64,000 nucleotides of DNA, from contig OX422192.1 of the NCBI GenBank assembly GCA_949130485.1, positions 2,021,585 to 2,085,584 of the forward strand, read 5' to 3'. The translations under genes and the position numbers were made by a program. The notes under the pieces were generated by a model. That model was not told where the DNA came from. It searched no databases and saw nothing but the letters and a program-made list of their open reading frames with translations. Position 1 is the stretch's first letter. The number at the start of each line of letters is the position of its first letter. The stretch comes from Agelas oroides (taxonomy: Eukaryota; Porifera; Demospongiae; Agelasida; Agelasidae). Below are positions 1-14,545 of this stretch, one piece after another.

Positions 1-131
1 AGGGAATTTACGCGAATTTCCATTGCCGATACTATTCGGCGATGGTGCAGGAGGAGTAATTTGCTAGCTCGTACCGCTTTGTGCGTTGATTGCACAAACG
101 GAGGAATTGAATTTTTGGCCAACCCATTCCC

Positions 132-2260
132 TCAGCTTCTTGCTGATATGTAGTTTGCATTAGTGAAACTATTGTTCCGGGCTAGGGTTTGCAGGGAATT
201 TACGCGAATTTCCATTGCCGATACTATGCGGCGATGGTGCAGGAGGAGCAATTTGCTAGCTCGTACCGCTTTGTGCGTTGATTGCAGAAACGGAGGAATT
301 GCATTTTTGGCCACCCCATTCCCTCAGCTTCTTGCTCATATGTAGTTTGCATTAGTGCAACTATTGTTCCGGGCTAGGGTTTGCAGGGAATTTACGCGAA
401 TTTCCATTGCCGATACTATGCGTCGATGTTGCAGGAGGAACAATTTGCTAGCTCGTACCGCTTTGTGCGTTGATTGCACAAACGGAGGAATTGCATTTTT
501 GGCCACCCCATTCCCTCAGTTTCTTGGTCATATGTAGTTTGCATAATGCAACTAGTGTTCCGGGCTAGGTTTTGCAAGGAATTTACGCGAATTTCCTTTG
601 CCGACACTATGCGGCGATGGTGCAGGAGGAGCAATTTGCTAGCTCGTACCGCTTTGTGCGTTGATTGCACAAACGGAGGAATTGCATTTTTGGCCACCCC
701 ATTCCCTCAGCTTCTTGCTCATATGTAGTTTGCATTAGTGCAACTAGTGTTCCGGGCTAGGGTTTGCAGGGAATGTACGCGAATTTCCATTGCCGATACT
801 ATGCGGCGATGGTGCAGGAGGAACAATTTGCTAGCTCGTACCGCTTTGTGCGTTGATTGCACAAACGGAGTAATTGCATTTTTGGCCACCTCATTCCCTC
901 AGCTTCTTGCTCATATGTAGTTTGCATAGTGCAACTAGTGTTCCGGGCTAGGGTTTGCAATGAATTTACGCGAATTTCCATTGCCGATACTATGCGGCGA
1001 TGGTGCAGGAGGAGCAATTTGCTAGCTCGTACCGCTTTGTGCGTTCATTGCACAAACGGAGGAATTGCATTTTTGGCCACCCCATTCCCTCAGCTTCTTG
1101 CTGATATGTAGTTTGCATTAGTGAAACTATTGTTCCGGGCTAGGGTTTGCAGGGAATTTACTCGAATTTCCATTGCCGATACTATGCGGCGATGGTGCAG
1201 GAGGAGCAATTTGCTAGCTCGTACCGCTTTGTGCGTTGATTGCATAAACGGAGGAATTGCATTTTTGGCCACCCCATTCCCTCAGCTTCTTGCTCATATG
1301 TAGTTTGCATTAGTGCAACTATTGTTCCGGGCTAGGGTTTGCAGGGAATTTACGCGAATTTCCATTGCCGATACTATGCGTCGATGTTGCAGGAGGAACA
1401 ATTTGCTAGCTCGTACCGCTTTGTGCGTTGATTGCACAAACGGAGCAATTGCATTTTTGGCCACCCCATTCCCTCAGTTTCATGCTCATATGTAGTTTGC
1501 ATAGTGCAACTAGTGTTCCGGGCTAGGTTTTGCAAGGAATTTACGCGAATTTCCTTTGCCGATACTATGCGGCGATGGTGCAGGAGGAGCAATTTGCTAG
1601 CTCGTACCGCTTTGTGCGTTGATTGCACAAACGGAGGAATTGCATTTTTGGCCACCCCATTCCCTCAGCTTCTTGCTGATATGTAGTTTGCATTAGTGAA
1701 ACTATTGTTCCGGGCTAGGGTTTGCAGGGAATTTACGCGAATTTCCTTTGCCGATACTATGCGGCGATGGTGCAGGAGGAGCAATTTGCTAGCTCGTACC
1801 GCTTTGTGCGTTGATTGCACAAACGGAGGAATTGCATTTTTGGCCACCCCATTCCCTCAGCTTCATGCTCATATGTAGTTTGCATTAGTGCAACTAGTGT
1901 TCCGGGCTAGGGTTTGCAGGGAATGTACGCGAATTTCCATTGCCGATACTATGCGGCGATGGTGCAGGAGGAACAATTTGCTAGCTCGTACCGCTTTGTG
2001 CGTTGATTGCACAAACGGAGTAATTGCATTTTTGGCCACCTCATTCCCTCAGCTTCTTGCTCATATGTAGTTTGCATAGTGCAACTAGTGTTCCGGGCTA
2101 GGGTTTGCATGGAATTTACGCGAATTTCCATTGCCGATACTATGCGGCGATGGTGCAGGAGGAGCAATTTGCTAGCTCGTACCGCTTTGTGCGTTGATTG
2201 CAAAAACGGAGGAATTGCATTTTTGGCCACCCCATTCCCTCAGCTTCTTGCTGATATGTA
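132..2260. repeat. Higher-order repeats of five and six monomers in the satellite
   Basis: The monomers at 132-737 match those at 1090-1695 with an offset of 958 bp (five units with two 1-bp deletions), variant by variant. The monomers at 738-1110 match 1888-2260 with an offset of 1150 bp (six units). The shared private variants include the TAATTGCA tail and the shortened GCATAGTGC spacer. Distant units are therefore more alike than neighbours, as expected for unequal exchange of multi-monomer blocks. Confidence 0.75.
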
Positions 2261-5200
2261 GTTTGCATTAGTGAAACTAGTGTTCCGGGCTAGGGTTTGC
2301 AGGGAATTTACTCGAATTTCCATTGCCGATACTATGCGGCGATGGTGCAGGAGGAGCAATTTGCTAGCTCGTACCGCTTTGTGCGTTGATTGCACAAACG
2401 GAGGAATTGCATTTTTGGCCAACCCATTCCCTCAGCTTCTTGCTCATATGTAGTTTGCATCAGTGTAACTATTGTTCCGGGCTAGGGTTTGCAGGGAATT
2501 TACGCGAATTTCCATTGCCGATACTATGCGGCGATGGTGCAGGAGGAGTAATTTGCTAGCTCGTACCGCTTTGTGCGTTGATTGCACAAACGGAGGAATT
2601 GAATTTTTGGCCACCCCTTTCCCTCAGCTTCTTGCTGATATGTAGCTTGCATTAGTGCAACTAGTGTTCCGGGCTAGGGTTTGCAAGGAATTTACGCGAA
2701 TTTCCATTGCCGATACTATGCGGCGATGGTGCAGGAGGAGCAATTTGCTAGCTCGTACCGCTTTGTGCGTTGATTGCACAAACGGAGGAATTGCATTTTT
2801 GGCCAACCCATTCCCTCAGCTTCTTGCTCATATGTAGTTTGCATTAGTGCAACTATTGTTCCGGGCTAGGGTTTGCAGGGAATTTACGCGAATTTCCATT
2901 GCCGATACTATGCGGCGATGTTGCAGGAGGAACAATTTGCTAGCTCGTACCGCTTTGTGCGTTGATTGCACAAACGGAGTAATTGCATTTTTGGCCACCC
3001 CATTCCCTCAGTTTCTTGCTGATATGTAGTTTGCATTAGTGCAACTATTGTTCCGGGCTAGGGTTTGCAGGGAATTTACGCGAATTTCCTTTGCCGATAC
3101 TATGCGGCGATGGTGCAGGAGGAGTAATTTGCTAGCTCGTACCGCTTTGTGCGTTGATTGCACGAACGGAAGAATTGAATTTTTGGCCACCCCATTCCCT
3201 CAGCTTCTTGCTGATATGTAGCTTGCATTAGTGCAACTAGTGTTCCGGGCTAGGGTTTGCAAGGAATTTACGCGAATTTCCATTGCCGATACTATGCGGC
3301 GATGGTGCAGGAGGAGCAATTTGCTAGCTCGTACCGCTTTGTGCGTTGATTGCACAAACGGAGGAATTGCATTTTTGGCCAACCCATTCCCTCAGCTTCT
3401 TGCTCATATGTAGTTTGCATTAGTGTAACTATTGTTCCGGGCTAGGGTTTGCAGGGAATTTACGCGAATTTCCATTGCCGATACTATGCGGCGATGGTGC
3501 AGGAGGAGTAATTTGCTAGCTCGTACCGCTTTGTGCGTTGATTGCACAAACGGAGGAATTGAATTTTTGGCCACCCCATTCCCTCAGCTTCTTGCTGATA
3601 TGTAGCTTGCATTAGTGCAACTAGTGTTCCGGGCTAGGGTTTGCAAGGAATTTACGCGAATTTCCTTTGCCGATACTATGCGGCGATGGTGCAGGAGGAG
3701 CAATTTGCTAGCTCGTACCGCTTTGTGTGTTGATTGCACAAACGGAGGAATTGCATTTTTGGCCAACCCATTCCCACAGCTTCTTGCTCATATGTAGTTT
3801 GCATTAGTGCAACTATTGTTCCGGGCTAGGGTTTGCAGGGAATTTACGCGAATTTCCTTTGCCGATACTATGCGGCGATGGTGCAGGAGGAGCAATTTGC
3901 TAGCTCGTACCGCTTTGTGCGTTGATTACACAAACGGAGGAGTTGCATTTTTGGCCACCCCATTCCCTCAGCTTCTTGCTCATATGTAGTTTGCAATAGT
4001 GCAACTATTGTTCCGGGCTAGGGTTTGCAGGGAATTTACGCGAATTTCCTTTGCCGATACTATGCGGCGATGGTGCAGGAGGAGCAATTTGCTAGCTCGT
4101 ACCGCTTTGTGCGTTGATTGCAAAAACGGAGGAATTGCATTTTTGGCCAACCCATTCCCTCAGCTTCTTGCTCATATGTAGTTTGCATTAGTGCAACTAT
4201 TGTTCCGGGCTAGGGTTTGCAGGGAATTTACGCGAATTTCCATTGCCTATACTATGCGGCGATGGTGCAGGAGGAGTAATTTGCTAGCTCGTACCGCTTT
4301 GTGCGTTGATTGCACAAACGGAGGAATTGAATTTTTGGCCACCCCATTCCCTCAGCTTCTTGCTGATATGTAGCTTGCATTAGTGCAACTAGTGTTCCGG
4401 GCTAGGGTTTGCAAGGAATTTACGCGAATTTCCATTGCCGATACTATGCGGCGATGGTGCAGGAGGAGCAATTTGCTAGCTCGTACCGCTTTGTGCGTTG
4501 ATTGCACAAACGGAGGAATTGCATTTTTGGCCAACCCATTCCCTCAGCTTCTTGCTCATATGTAGTTTGCATTAGTGCAACTATTGTTCCGGGCTAGGGT
4601 TTGCAGGGAATTTACGCGAATTTCCATTGCCGATACTATGCGGCGATGTTGCAGGAGGAACAATTTGCTAGCTCGTACCGCTTTATGCGTTGATTGAACA
4701 AACGGAGGAATTGCAAATTTGGCCACCCCATTCCCTCAGCTTCTTGCTGATATGTAGTTTGCATTAGTGCAACTATTGTTCCGGGCTAGGGTTTGCAGGG
4801 AATTTACTCGAATTTCCTTTGCCGATACTATGCGGCGATGGTACAGGAGGAGCAATTTGCTAGCTCGTACCGCTTTGTGCGTTGATTGCACAAACGGAGG
4901 AATTGCATTTTTGCCACCCCATTCCCTCAGTTTCTTGCTGATATCTAGTTTGCATTAGTGCAGCTATTGTTCCGGGCTAGGGTTTGCAGGGAATTTACGC
5001 GAATTTCCTTTGCCGATACTATGCGGCGATGGTGCAGAAGGAGCAATTTGCTAGCTCGTACCGCTTTGTGCGTTGATTGCACAAACGGAGGAGTTGCATT
5101 TTTGGCCACCCCATTCCCTCAGCTTCTTGCTCATATGTAGTTTGCATTAGTGCAACTATTGTTCCGGGCTAGGGTTTGCAGGGAATTTACGCGAATTTCC

Positions 5201-8200
5201 ATTGCCGATACTATGCGGCGATGGTGCAGGAGGAGTAATTTGCTAGCTCGTACCGCTTTGTGCGTTGATTGCACAAACGGAGGAATTGAATTTTTGGCCA
5301 CCCCATTCCCTCAGCTTCTTGCTGATATGTAGTTTGCATTAGTGCAACTAGTGTTCAGGGCTAGGGTATGCAAGGAATTTACGCGAATTTCCATTGCCGA
5401 TACTATGCGGCGATGGTGCAGGAGGAGCAATTTGCTAGCTCGTACCGCTTTGTGCGTTGATTGCACAAACGGAGGAATTGCATTTTTGGCCAACCCATTC
5501 CCTCAGCTTCTTGCTCATATGTAGTTTGCATTAGTGCAACTATTGTTCCGGGCTAGCGTTTTGCAGGGAATTTACTCGAATTTCCTTTGCCGATGATATG
5601 CGGCGATGGTGCAGGAGGAGCAATTTGCTAGCTCGTACCGCTTTGTGCGTTGATTGCACAAACGGAGGAATTGCATTTTTGGCCACCCCATTCCCTCAGC
5701 TTCTTGCTCATATGTAGTTTGCATTAGTGCAACTAGTGTTCCGGGCTACGGTTTGCAGGGAATTTACGCGAATTTCCATTGCCGATAATATGCCGCGATG
5801 GTGCAGGAGGAGCAATTTGCTAGCTCGTACCGCTTTGTGCGTTGATTGCACAAACGGAGGAATTGCATTTTTGGCCAACCCATTCCCTCAGCTTCTTGCG
5901 CATATGTAGTTTGCATTAGTGCAACTATTGTTCCGGGCTAGGGTTTGCAGGGAACTTACGCGAATTTCCATTGCCGATACTATGCGGCGATGTTGCAGGA
6001 GGAACAATTTGCTAGCTCGTACCGCTTTGTGCGTTGATTGCACAAACGGAGGAATTGCATTTTTGGCCACCCCATTCCCTCAGCTTCTTGCTGATATGTA
6101 GTTTGCATTAGTGCAACTATTGTTCCGGGCTAGGGTTTGCAGGGAATTTACGCGAATTTCCATTGCCGATACTATGCGGCGATGTTGCAGGAGGAACAAT
6201 TTGCTAGCTCGTACCGCTTTGTGCGTTGATTGCACAAACGGAGGAATTGCATTTTTGGCCACCCCATTCCCTCAGCTTCTAGCTGATATGTAGTTTGCAT
6301 TAGTGCAACTATTGTTCCGGGCTAGGGTTTGCAGGGAATTTACTCGAATTTCCTTTGCCGATGCTATGCGGCGACGGTGCAGGAGGAGCAATTTGCTAGC
6401 TCGTACCGCTTTGTGCGTTGATTGCACAAACGGAGGAATTGCATTTTTGGCCACCCCACTCCCTCAGCTTCTTGCTCATATGTAGTTTGCATTAGTGCAA
6501 CTAGTGTTCCGGGCTAGGGTTTGCAGGGAATTTACGCGAATTTCCATTGCCGATAATATGCCGCGATGGTGCAGGAGGAGCAATTTGCTAGCTCGTACCG
6601 CTTTGTGCGTTGATTGCACAAACGGAGGAATTGCATTTTTGGCCAACCCATTCCCTCAGCTTCTTGCTGATATGTAGTTTGCATTAGTGCAACTATTGTT
6701 CCGGGCTAGTATTTGCAGGGAATTTACGCGAATTTCCATTGCCGATACTATGCGGCGATGTTGCAGGAGGAACAATTTTCTAGCTCGTACCGCTTGGTGC
6801 GTTGATTGCACAAACGGAGGAATTGCATTTTTGGCCACCCCATTCCCTCAGCTTCTTGCTGATATGTAGTTTGCATTAGTGCAACTATTGTTCCGGGCTA
6901 GGGTTTGCAGGGAATTTACTCGAATTTCCTTTGCCGATACTATGCGGCGATGGTGCAGGAGGAGCAATTTGCTAGCTCGTACCGCTTTGTGCGTTGATTG
7001 CACAAACGGAGGAATTGCATTTTTGGCCACCCCATTCCTTCAGCTTCTTGCTCATATGTAGTTTGCATTAGTGCAACTAGTGTTCAGGGCTAGGGTTTGC
7101 AGGGAATTTACGCGAATTTCCATTGCCGATAATATGCGGCGATGGTGCAGGAGGAGCAATTTGCTAGCTCATACCGCTTTGTGCGTTGATTGCACAAACG
7201 GAGGAATTGAATTTTTGGCCACCCCATTCCCTCAGCTTCTTGCTCATATGTAGTTTGCATTAGTGCAACAAGTGTTCCGGACTAGGGTTTGCAGGGAATT
7301 TACGCGAATTTCCATTGCCGATACTATGCGGCGAAGGTGCAGGAGGAGCAATTTGCTAGATCGTACGGCTTTGTGCGTTGATTGCACAAACGGAGGAATT
7401 GAATTTTTGGCCTCTCCATTCCCTCAGCTTCTTGCTCATATGTCGTTTGCATTAGTGCAACTATTGTTACGGGCTAGGGTTTGCAGGGAATTTACGCGAA
7501 TTTCCATACCGCTACTATGCGGCGATGATGCAGAAGGAACAATTTGCTAGCTCGTACCGCTTTGTGCGTTGATTGCACAAACGGAGGAATTGCATTTTTG
7601 GCCACCCCAATCCCTCAGCTTCTTGCTGATATGTAGTTTGCATTAGTGCAACTATTGTTCCGGGCTAGGATTTGCAGGGAATTTACTCGAATTTCCTTTG
7701 CCGATACTATGCGACGATGGTGCAGGAGGAGCAATTTGCTAGCTCGTACCGCTTTGTGCGTTGATTGCACAAACGGAGGAATTGCATTTTTGGCCACCAC
7801 ATTCCCTCAGCTTCTTGCTCATATGTAGTTTGCATTAGTGCAACTAGTGTTCCGGACTAGGGTTTGCAGGGAATTTACGCGAATTTCCATTGCCGATACT
7901 ATGCGGCGATGTTGCAGGAGGAACAATTTGCTAGCTCGTACCGCTTTGTGCGTTGATTGCACAAACGGAGGAATTGCATTTTTGGCCACCCCATTCCCTC
8001 AGCTTCTTGCTGATATGTAGTTTGCATTAGTGCAACTATTGTTCCGGGCTAGGGTTTGCAGGGAATTTACTCGAATTTCCTTTGCCGATACTATGCGGCG
8101 ATGGTGCTGGAGGAGCAATTTGCTAGCTCGTACCGCTTTGTGCGTTGATTGCACAAACGGAGGAATTGCATTTTTGGCCACCCCATTCCCTCAGCTTCTT

Positions 8201-9989
8201 GCTCATATGTAGTTTGCATTAGTGCAACTAGTGTTCCGGGCTAGGGTTTGCAGGGAATTTACGCGAATTTCCATTGCCGATAATATGCGGCGATGGTGCA
8301 GGAGGAGCAATTTGCTAGCTCGTACCGCTTTGTGCGTTGATTGCACAAACGGAGGAATTGAATTTTCGGCCACCCCATTCCCTCAGCGTCTTGCTGATAT
8401 GTAGTTTGCATTAGTGCAACTAGTGTTCCGGGCTAGGGTTTGCAGGGAATTTAAGCGAATTTCCATTGCCGATACTATGCGGCGATGGTGCAGGAGGAGC
8501 AATTTGCTAGATCGTACCGCTTTGTGCGTTGATTGCACAAACGGAGGAATTGCATTTTTGGCCTCTCCATTCCCTCAGCTTCTTGCTCATATGTAGTTTG
8601 CATTAGTGCAACTATTGTTACGGGCGAGGGTATGCAGGGAATTTACGCGAATTTCCATGCCGATACTATGCGGCGATGATGCAGGAGGAACAATTTGCTA
8701 GCTCGTACTGCTTTGTGCGTTGATTGCACAAAGGTAGGGTTTGCGTTTTTGGCCTACCCTTTCCCACAGCTTCTTGCTCATATGTAGTTTGTATTAGTGC
8801 AACTATTTTTCCGGGCTAGGATTTGCAGGGAATTTACGCGAATTTCCATACCGATACTATGCGGCGATGATGCAGGAGGAACAATTTGCTAGCTCGTACT
8901 GCTTTGTGCGTTGATTGCACAAAGGTAGGGTTTGCGTTTTTGGCCTCCCCATTCCCACAGCTTCTTGCTCATATGTAGTTTGTATTAGTGCAACTATTTT
9001 TCCGTCTAGGATTTGCAGGGAATCTACGCGAATTTCCATTGCCGATACTATGCGGCGATGGTGCAGGAGGAACAATTTGCTAGCTCGTACCACTTTTTGC
9101 GTTGATTGCACAAACGGAGGAATTGCATTTTTGGCCACCCCATTCCCTCAGCTTCTTGCTCATATGTAGTTTGCATTAGTGCAACTATTGTTCCGGGCTA
9201 GTGTTTGCAGGGAATTTACTCGAATTTCCTTTGGCGATACTATGCGGCGATGGTGCAGGAGGAGCAATTTGCTAGCTCGTACCGCTTTGTGCGTTGATTG
9301 CACAAACGGAGGAATTGAATTTTTGGCCACCCCATTCCCTCAGCTTCTTGCTCATATGTAGTTTCCATTAGTGCAACTATTGTTACGGGCTAGGGTTTGC
9401 AGGGAATTTACGCGAATTTCCATACCGATACTATGCGGCGATGATGCAGGAGGAACAATTTGCTAGCTCGTACTGCTTTGTGCGTTGATTGCACAAAGGT
9501 AGGGTTTGCGTTTTTGGCCTACCCATTCCCACAGCTTCTTGCTCATATGTAGTTTGTATTGGTGCAACTATTTTTCCGGGCTAGGATTTGCAGGGAATCT
9601 ACGCGAATTTCCATTGCCGATACTATGCGGCTATGGTGCAGGAGGAACAATTTGCTAGATCGTACCGCTTTGTGTATTGATTGCACAAACGTAGGAATTG
9701 CATTTTTGGCCACCCCATTCTCTCAGCTTCTTGCTCATATGTAGTTTCCATTAGTGCAACTATTGTTACGGGCTAGGGTTTGCAGGGAATTTACGCGAAT
9801 TTCCATACCGATACTATGCGGCGATGATGCAGGAGGAACAATTTGCTAGCTCGTACTGCTTTGTGCGTTGATTGCACAAAGGTAGGGTTTGCGTTTTTGG
9901 CCTACCCATTCCCACAGCTTCTTGCTCATATGTAGTTTGTATTGGTGCAACTATTTTTCCGGGCTAGGATTTGCAGGGAATCTACGCGA

Positions 9990-12900
9990 ATTTCCATTAC
10001 CGATGCTATGCGGCGATGGTGCAGGAAGAGCAATTTGCTAGCTCGTACCGCCTTGTGCGTTGATTGCACAAACGGAGGAATTGCATTTTTGGTCTCTCCA
10101 TTCCCTCAGCTTCTTGCTGATATGTAGTTTGCATTAGTGCAACTATTGTTCCGGGCTAGGGTTTGCAGGGAATCTACGCGAATTTCCATTGCCGATACTT
10201 TGCGGCGATGATGCAGGAGGAACAATTTGCTAGCTCGTACCGCTTTGTGTGTTGATTGCACAAACGTAGGAATTGCATTTTTGGCCACCCCATTCTCTCA
10301 GCTTCTTGCTCATATGTAGTTTGCATTAGTGCAACTAGTGTTCCGGGCTAGGGCTTGCAGGGAATTTACGCGAATTTCCATTGCCGATACTATGCGGCGA
10401 TGGTGCAGGAGGAGCAATTTGCTAGATCGTACCGCTTTGTGCGTTGATTGTACAAACGGAGGAATTGCATTTTTGGCCATTCCATTCCTTCAGCTTCTTG
10501 CTCATATGTAGTTTGCATTAGTGCAACTATTGTTCCGGGCTAGGATTTGCAGGGAATTTACGCGAATTTCAATCCCGATACAATGCGGTGATGATGCAGG
10601 AGGAACAATTTGCTAGCTCGTACTGCTTTGTGCGTTGATTGCACAAACGGAGGAATTGCATTTTTGGCCTCTCCATTCCCTCATCTTCTTGCTCATATGT
10701 AGTTTGCATTAGTGCAACTATTGTTACGGGCTAGGGTTTGCAGGGAATTTACGCGAATTTCCATACCGATACTATGCGGCGATGATGCAGGAGGAGCAAT
10801 TTGCTAGCTCGTACTGATTTGTGCGTTGATTGCACAAAGGTAGGGTTTGCGTTTTTGGCCTACCCATTCCCACAGCTTCTTGCTCATATGTAGTTTGTAT
10901 TAGTGCAACTATTTTTCCGGGCTAAGATTTGCAGGGAATCTACGCGAATTTCCATTGCCGATACTATGCGGCGATGGTGCAGGAGGAACAATTTGCTAGC
11001 TCGTACCACTTTTTGCGTTGCTTGCACATTCGGAGGAATTGCATTTTTGGCCACCCCATTCCCTCAGCTTCTTGCTCATATGTAGTTTGCATTAGTGCAA
11101 CTACTGTTCCGGGCTAGGATTTGCAGGGAATTTACTCGAATTTCCATTGCCGATGCTATGCGGCGATGGTGCAGGAAGAGCAATTTGCTAGCTCGTTCCG
11201 CCTTGTGCGTTGATTGCACAAACGGAGGAATTGCATTTTTGGTCTCTCCATTCCCTCATCTTCTTGCTCATATGTAGTTTGCATTAGTGCAACTATTGTT
11301 CCGGGCTAGGGTTTGCAGGGAATTTACGCGAATTTCCATTGCCGATGCTATGCGGCGATGATGCAGGAGGAACAATTTGCTAGCTCGTACCGCCTTGTGC
11401 GTTGATTGCACAAACGTAGGAATTGCATTTTTGGCCACCCCATTCTCTCAGCTTCTTGCTCATATGTAGTTTGCATTAGTGCAACTAGTGTTCCGGGCTA
11501 GGGTTTGCAGGGAATTTAAGCGAATTTCCATTGCCGATACTATGCGGCGATGGTGCAGGAGGAGCAATTTGCTAGATCGTACCGCTTTGTGCGTTGATTG
11601 CACAAACGGAGGAATTGCATTTTTGGCCTCTCCATTCCCTCAGCTTCTTGCTCATATGTAGTTTGCATTAGTGCAACTATTGTTCCGGGCTAGGATTTGC
11701 AGGGAATTTACGCGAATTTCCATGCCGATACTATGCGGTGATGATGCAGGAGGAACAATTTGCTAGCTCGTACTGCTTTGTGCGTTGATTGCACGAACGG
11801 AGGAATTGCATTTTTGGCCTCTCCATTCCCTCAGCTTCTTGCTCATATGTAGTTTGCATTAGTGCAACTATTGTTCCGGGCTAGTGTTTGCAGGGAAAAT
11901 TACTCGAACTTCCTTTGCCGATACTATGCGGCGATGGTGCAGGAGGAGCAATTTGTAAGCTTGTACCGCTTTGTGCGTTGATTGCACAAACGTAGGAATT
12001 GCATTTTTGGCCACCCCATTCTCTCAGCTTCTTGCTCATATGTAGTTTGCAATAGTGCAACTATTGTTCCGGGCTAGGGTTTGCAGGGAATCAACGCGAA
12101 TTTCCATTGCCGATACTATGCGGCGATGGTGCAGGAGGAGCAATTTGCTAGCTCGTACCACTTTTTGCGTTGATTGCACAAACGGAGGAATTGCATTTTT
12201 GGCCACCCCATTCCCTCAGCTTCTTGCTAATATGTAGTTTGCATTAGTGCAACTATTGTTCCGGGCTAGTGTTTGCAGGGAATTTACTCGAACTTCCTTT
12301 GCCGATACTATGCGGCGATGGTGCAGGAGGAGCAATTTGCTAGCTTGTACCGATTTGTGCGTTGATTGCACAAACGTAGGAATTGCATTTTTGGCCACCC
12401 CATTCTCTCAGCTTCTTGCTCATATGTAGTTTGCATTAGTGCAACTATTGTTCCGGGCTAGAGTTTGCAGGGAATTTACTCGAATTTCCATTACCGATGC
12501 TATGCGGCGATGGTGCAGGAAGAGCAATTTGCTAGTTCGTACCGCCTTGTGCGTTGATTGCACAAACGGAGGAATTGCATTTTTGGTCTCTCCATTCCCT
12601 CAGCTTCTTGCTGATATGTAGTTTGCATTAGTGCAACTATTGTTCCGGGCTAGGGTTTGCAGGGAATCTACGCGAATTTCCATTGCCGATACTTTGCGGC
12701 GATGATGCAGGAGGAACAATTTGCTAGCTCGTACCGCTTTGTGTGTTGATTGCACAAACGTAGGAATTGCATTTTTGGCCACCCCATTCTCTCAGCTTCT
12801 TGCTCATATGTAGTTTGCATTAGTGCAACTAGTGTTCCGGGCTAGGGCTTGCAGGGAATTTACGCGAATTTCCATTGCCGATACTATGCGGCGATGGTGC

Positions 12901-14545
12901 AGGAGGAGCAATTTGCTAGATCGTACCGCTTTGTGCGTTGATTGCACAAACGGAGGAATTGCATTTTTGGCCATTCCATTCCTTCAGCTTCTTGCTCATA
13001 TGTAGTTTGCATTAGTGCAACTATTGTTCCGGGCTAGGATTTGCAGGGAATTTACGCGAATTTCAATCCCGATACTATGCGGTGATGATGCAGGAGGAAC
13101 AATTTGCTAGCTCGTACTGCTTTGTGCGTTGATTGCACGAACGGAGGAATTGCATTTTTGGCCTCTCCATTCCCTCATCTTCTTGCTCATATGTAGTTTG
13201 CATTAGTGCAACTATTGTTACGGGCTAGGGTTTGCAGGGAATTTACGCGAATTTCCATACCGATACTATGCGGCGATGATGCAGGAGGAGCAATTTGCTA
13301 GCTCGTACTGATTTGTGCGTTGATTGCACAAAGGTAGGGTTTGCGTTTTTGGCCTACCCATTCCCACAGCTTCTTGCTCATATGTAGTTTGTATTAGTGC
13401 AACTATTTTTCCGGGCTAAGATTTGCAGGGAATCTACGCGAATTTCCATTGCCGATACTATGCGGCGATGGTGCAGGAGGAACAATTTGCTAGCTCGTAC
13501 CACTTTTTGCGTTGCTTGCACATTCGGAGGAATTGCATTTTTGGCCACCCCATTCCCTCAGCTTCTTGCTCATATGTAGTTTGCATTAGTGCAACTATTG
13601 TTCCGGGCTAGGATTTGCAGGGAATTTACTCGAATTTCCATTGCCGATGCTATGCGGCGATGGTGCAGGAAGAGCAATTTGCTAGCTCGTTCCGCCTTGT
13701 TCGTTGATTGCACAAACGGAGGAATTGCATTTTTGGTCTCTCCATTCCCTCATCTTCTTGCTCATATGTAGTTTGCATTAGTGCAACTATTGTTCCGGGC
13801 TAGGGTTTGCAGGGAATTTACGCGAATTTCCATTGCCGATGCTATGCGGCGATGATGCAGGAGGAACAATTTGCTAGCTCGTACCGCCTTGTGCGTTGAT
13901 TGCACAAACGTAGGAATTGCATTTTTGGCCACCCCATTCTCTCAGCTTCTTGCTCATATGTAGTTTGCATTAGTGCAACTAGTGTTCCGGGCTAGGGTTT
14001 GCAGGGAATTTAAGCGAATTTCCATTGCCGATACTATGCGGCGATGGTGCAGGAGGAGCAATTTGCTAGATCGTACCGCTTTGTGCGTTGATTGCACAAA
14101 CGGAGGAATTGCATTTTTGGCCTCTCCATTCCCTCAGCTTCTTGCTCATATGTAGTTTGCATTAGTGCAACTATTGTTCCGGGCTAGGATTTGCAGGGAA
14201 TTTACGCGAATTTCCATGCCGATACTATGCGGTGATGATGCAGGAGGAACAATTTGCTAGCTCGTACTGCTTTGTGCGTTGATTGCACGAACGGAGGAAT
14301 TGCATTTTTGGCCTCTCCATTCCCTCAGCTTCTTGCTCATATGTAGTTTGCATTATTGCAACTATTGTTCCGGGCTAGTGTTTGCAGGGAAAATTACTCG
14401 AACTTCCTTTACCGATACTATGCGGCGATGGTGCAGGAGGAGCAATTTGTAAGCTTGTACCGCTTTGTGCGTTGATTGCACAAACGTAGGAATTGCATTT
14501 TTGGCCACCCCATTCTCTCAGCTTTTTGCTCATATGTAGTTTGCA
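9990..14545. repeat. Tandem duplication of a 13-monomer block, period about 2494 bp
   Basis: Monomers from about 9990 to 12050 recur at about 12484 to 14545. Matching units at 10106/12600, 10329/12823, 10903/13397 and 11479/13973 are all offset by exactly 2494 bp, two short of 13 x 192. Private variants are shared, including the GGGCTTGCAGG form, the TTGCTTGCACATTCGG form and the AAAATTACTCG insertion near 11895 and 14390. Similarity fades after about 14545, so the second copy is partial or has been overwritten. Confidence 0.85.
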
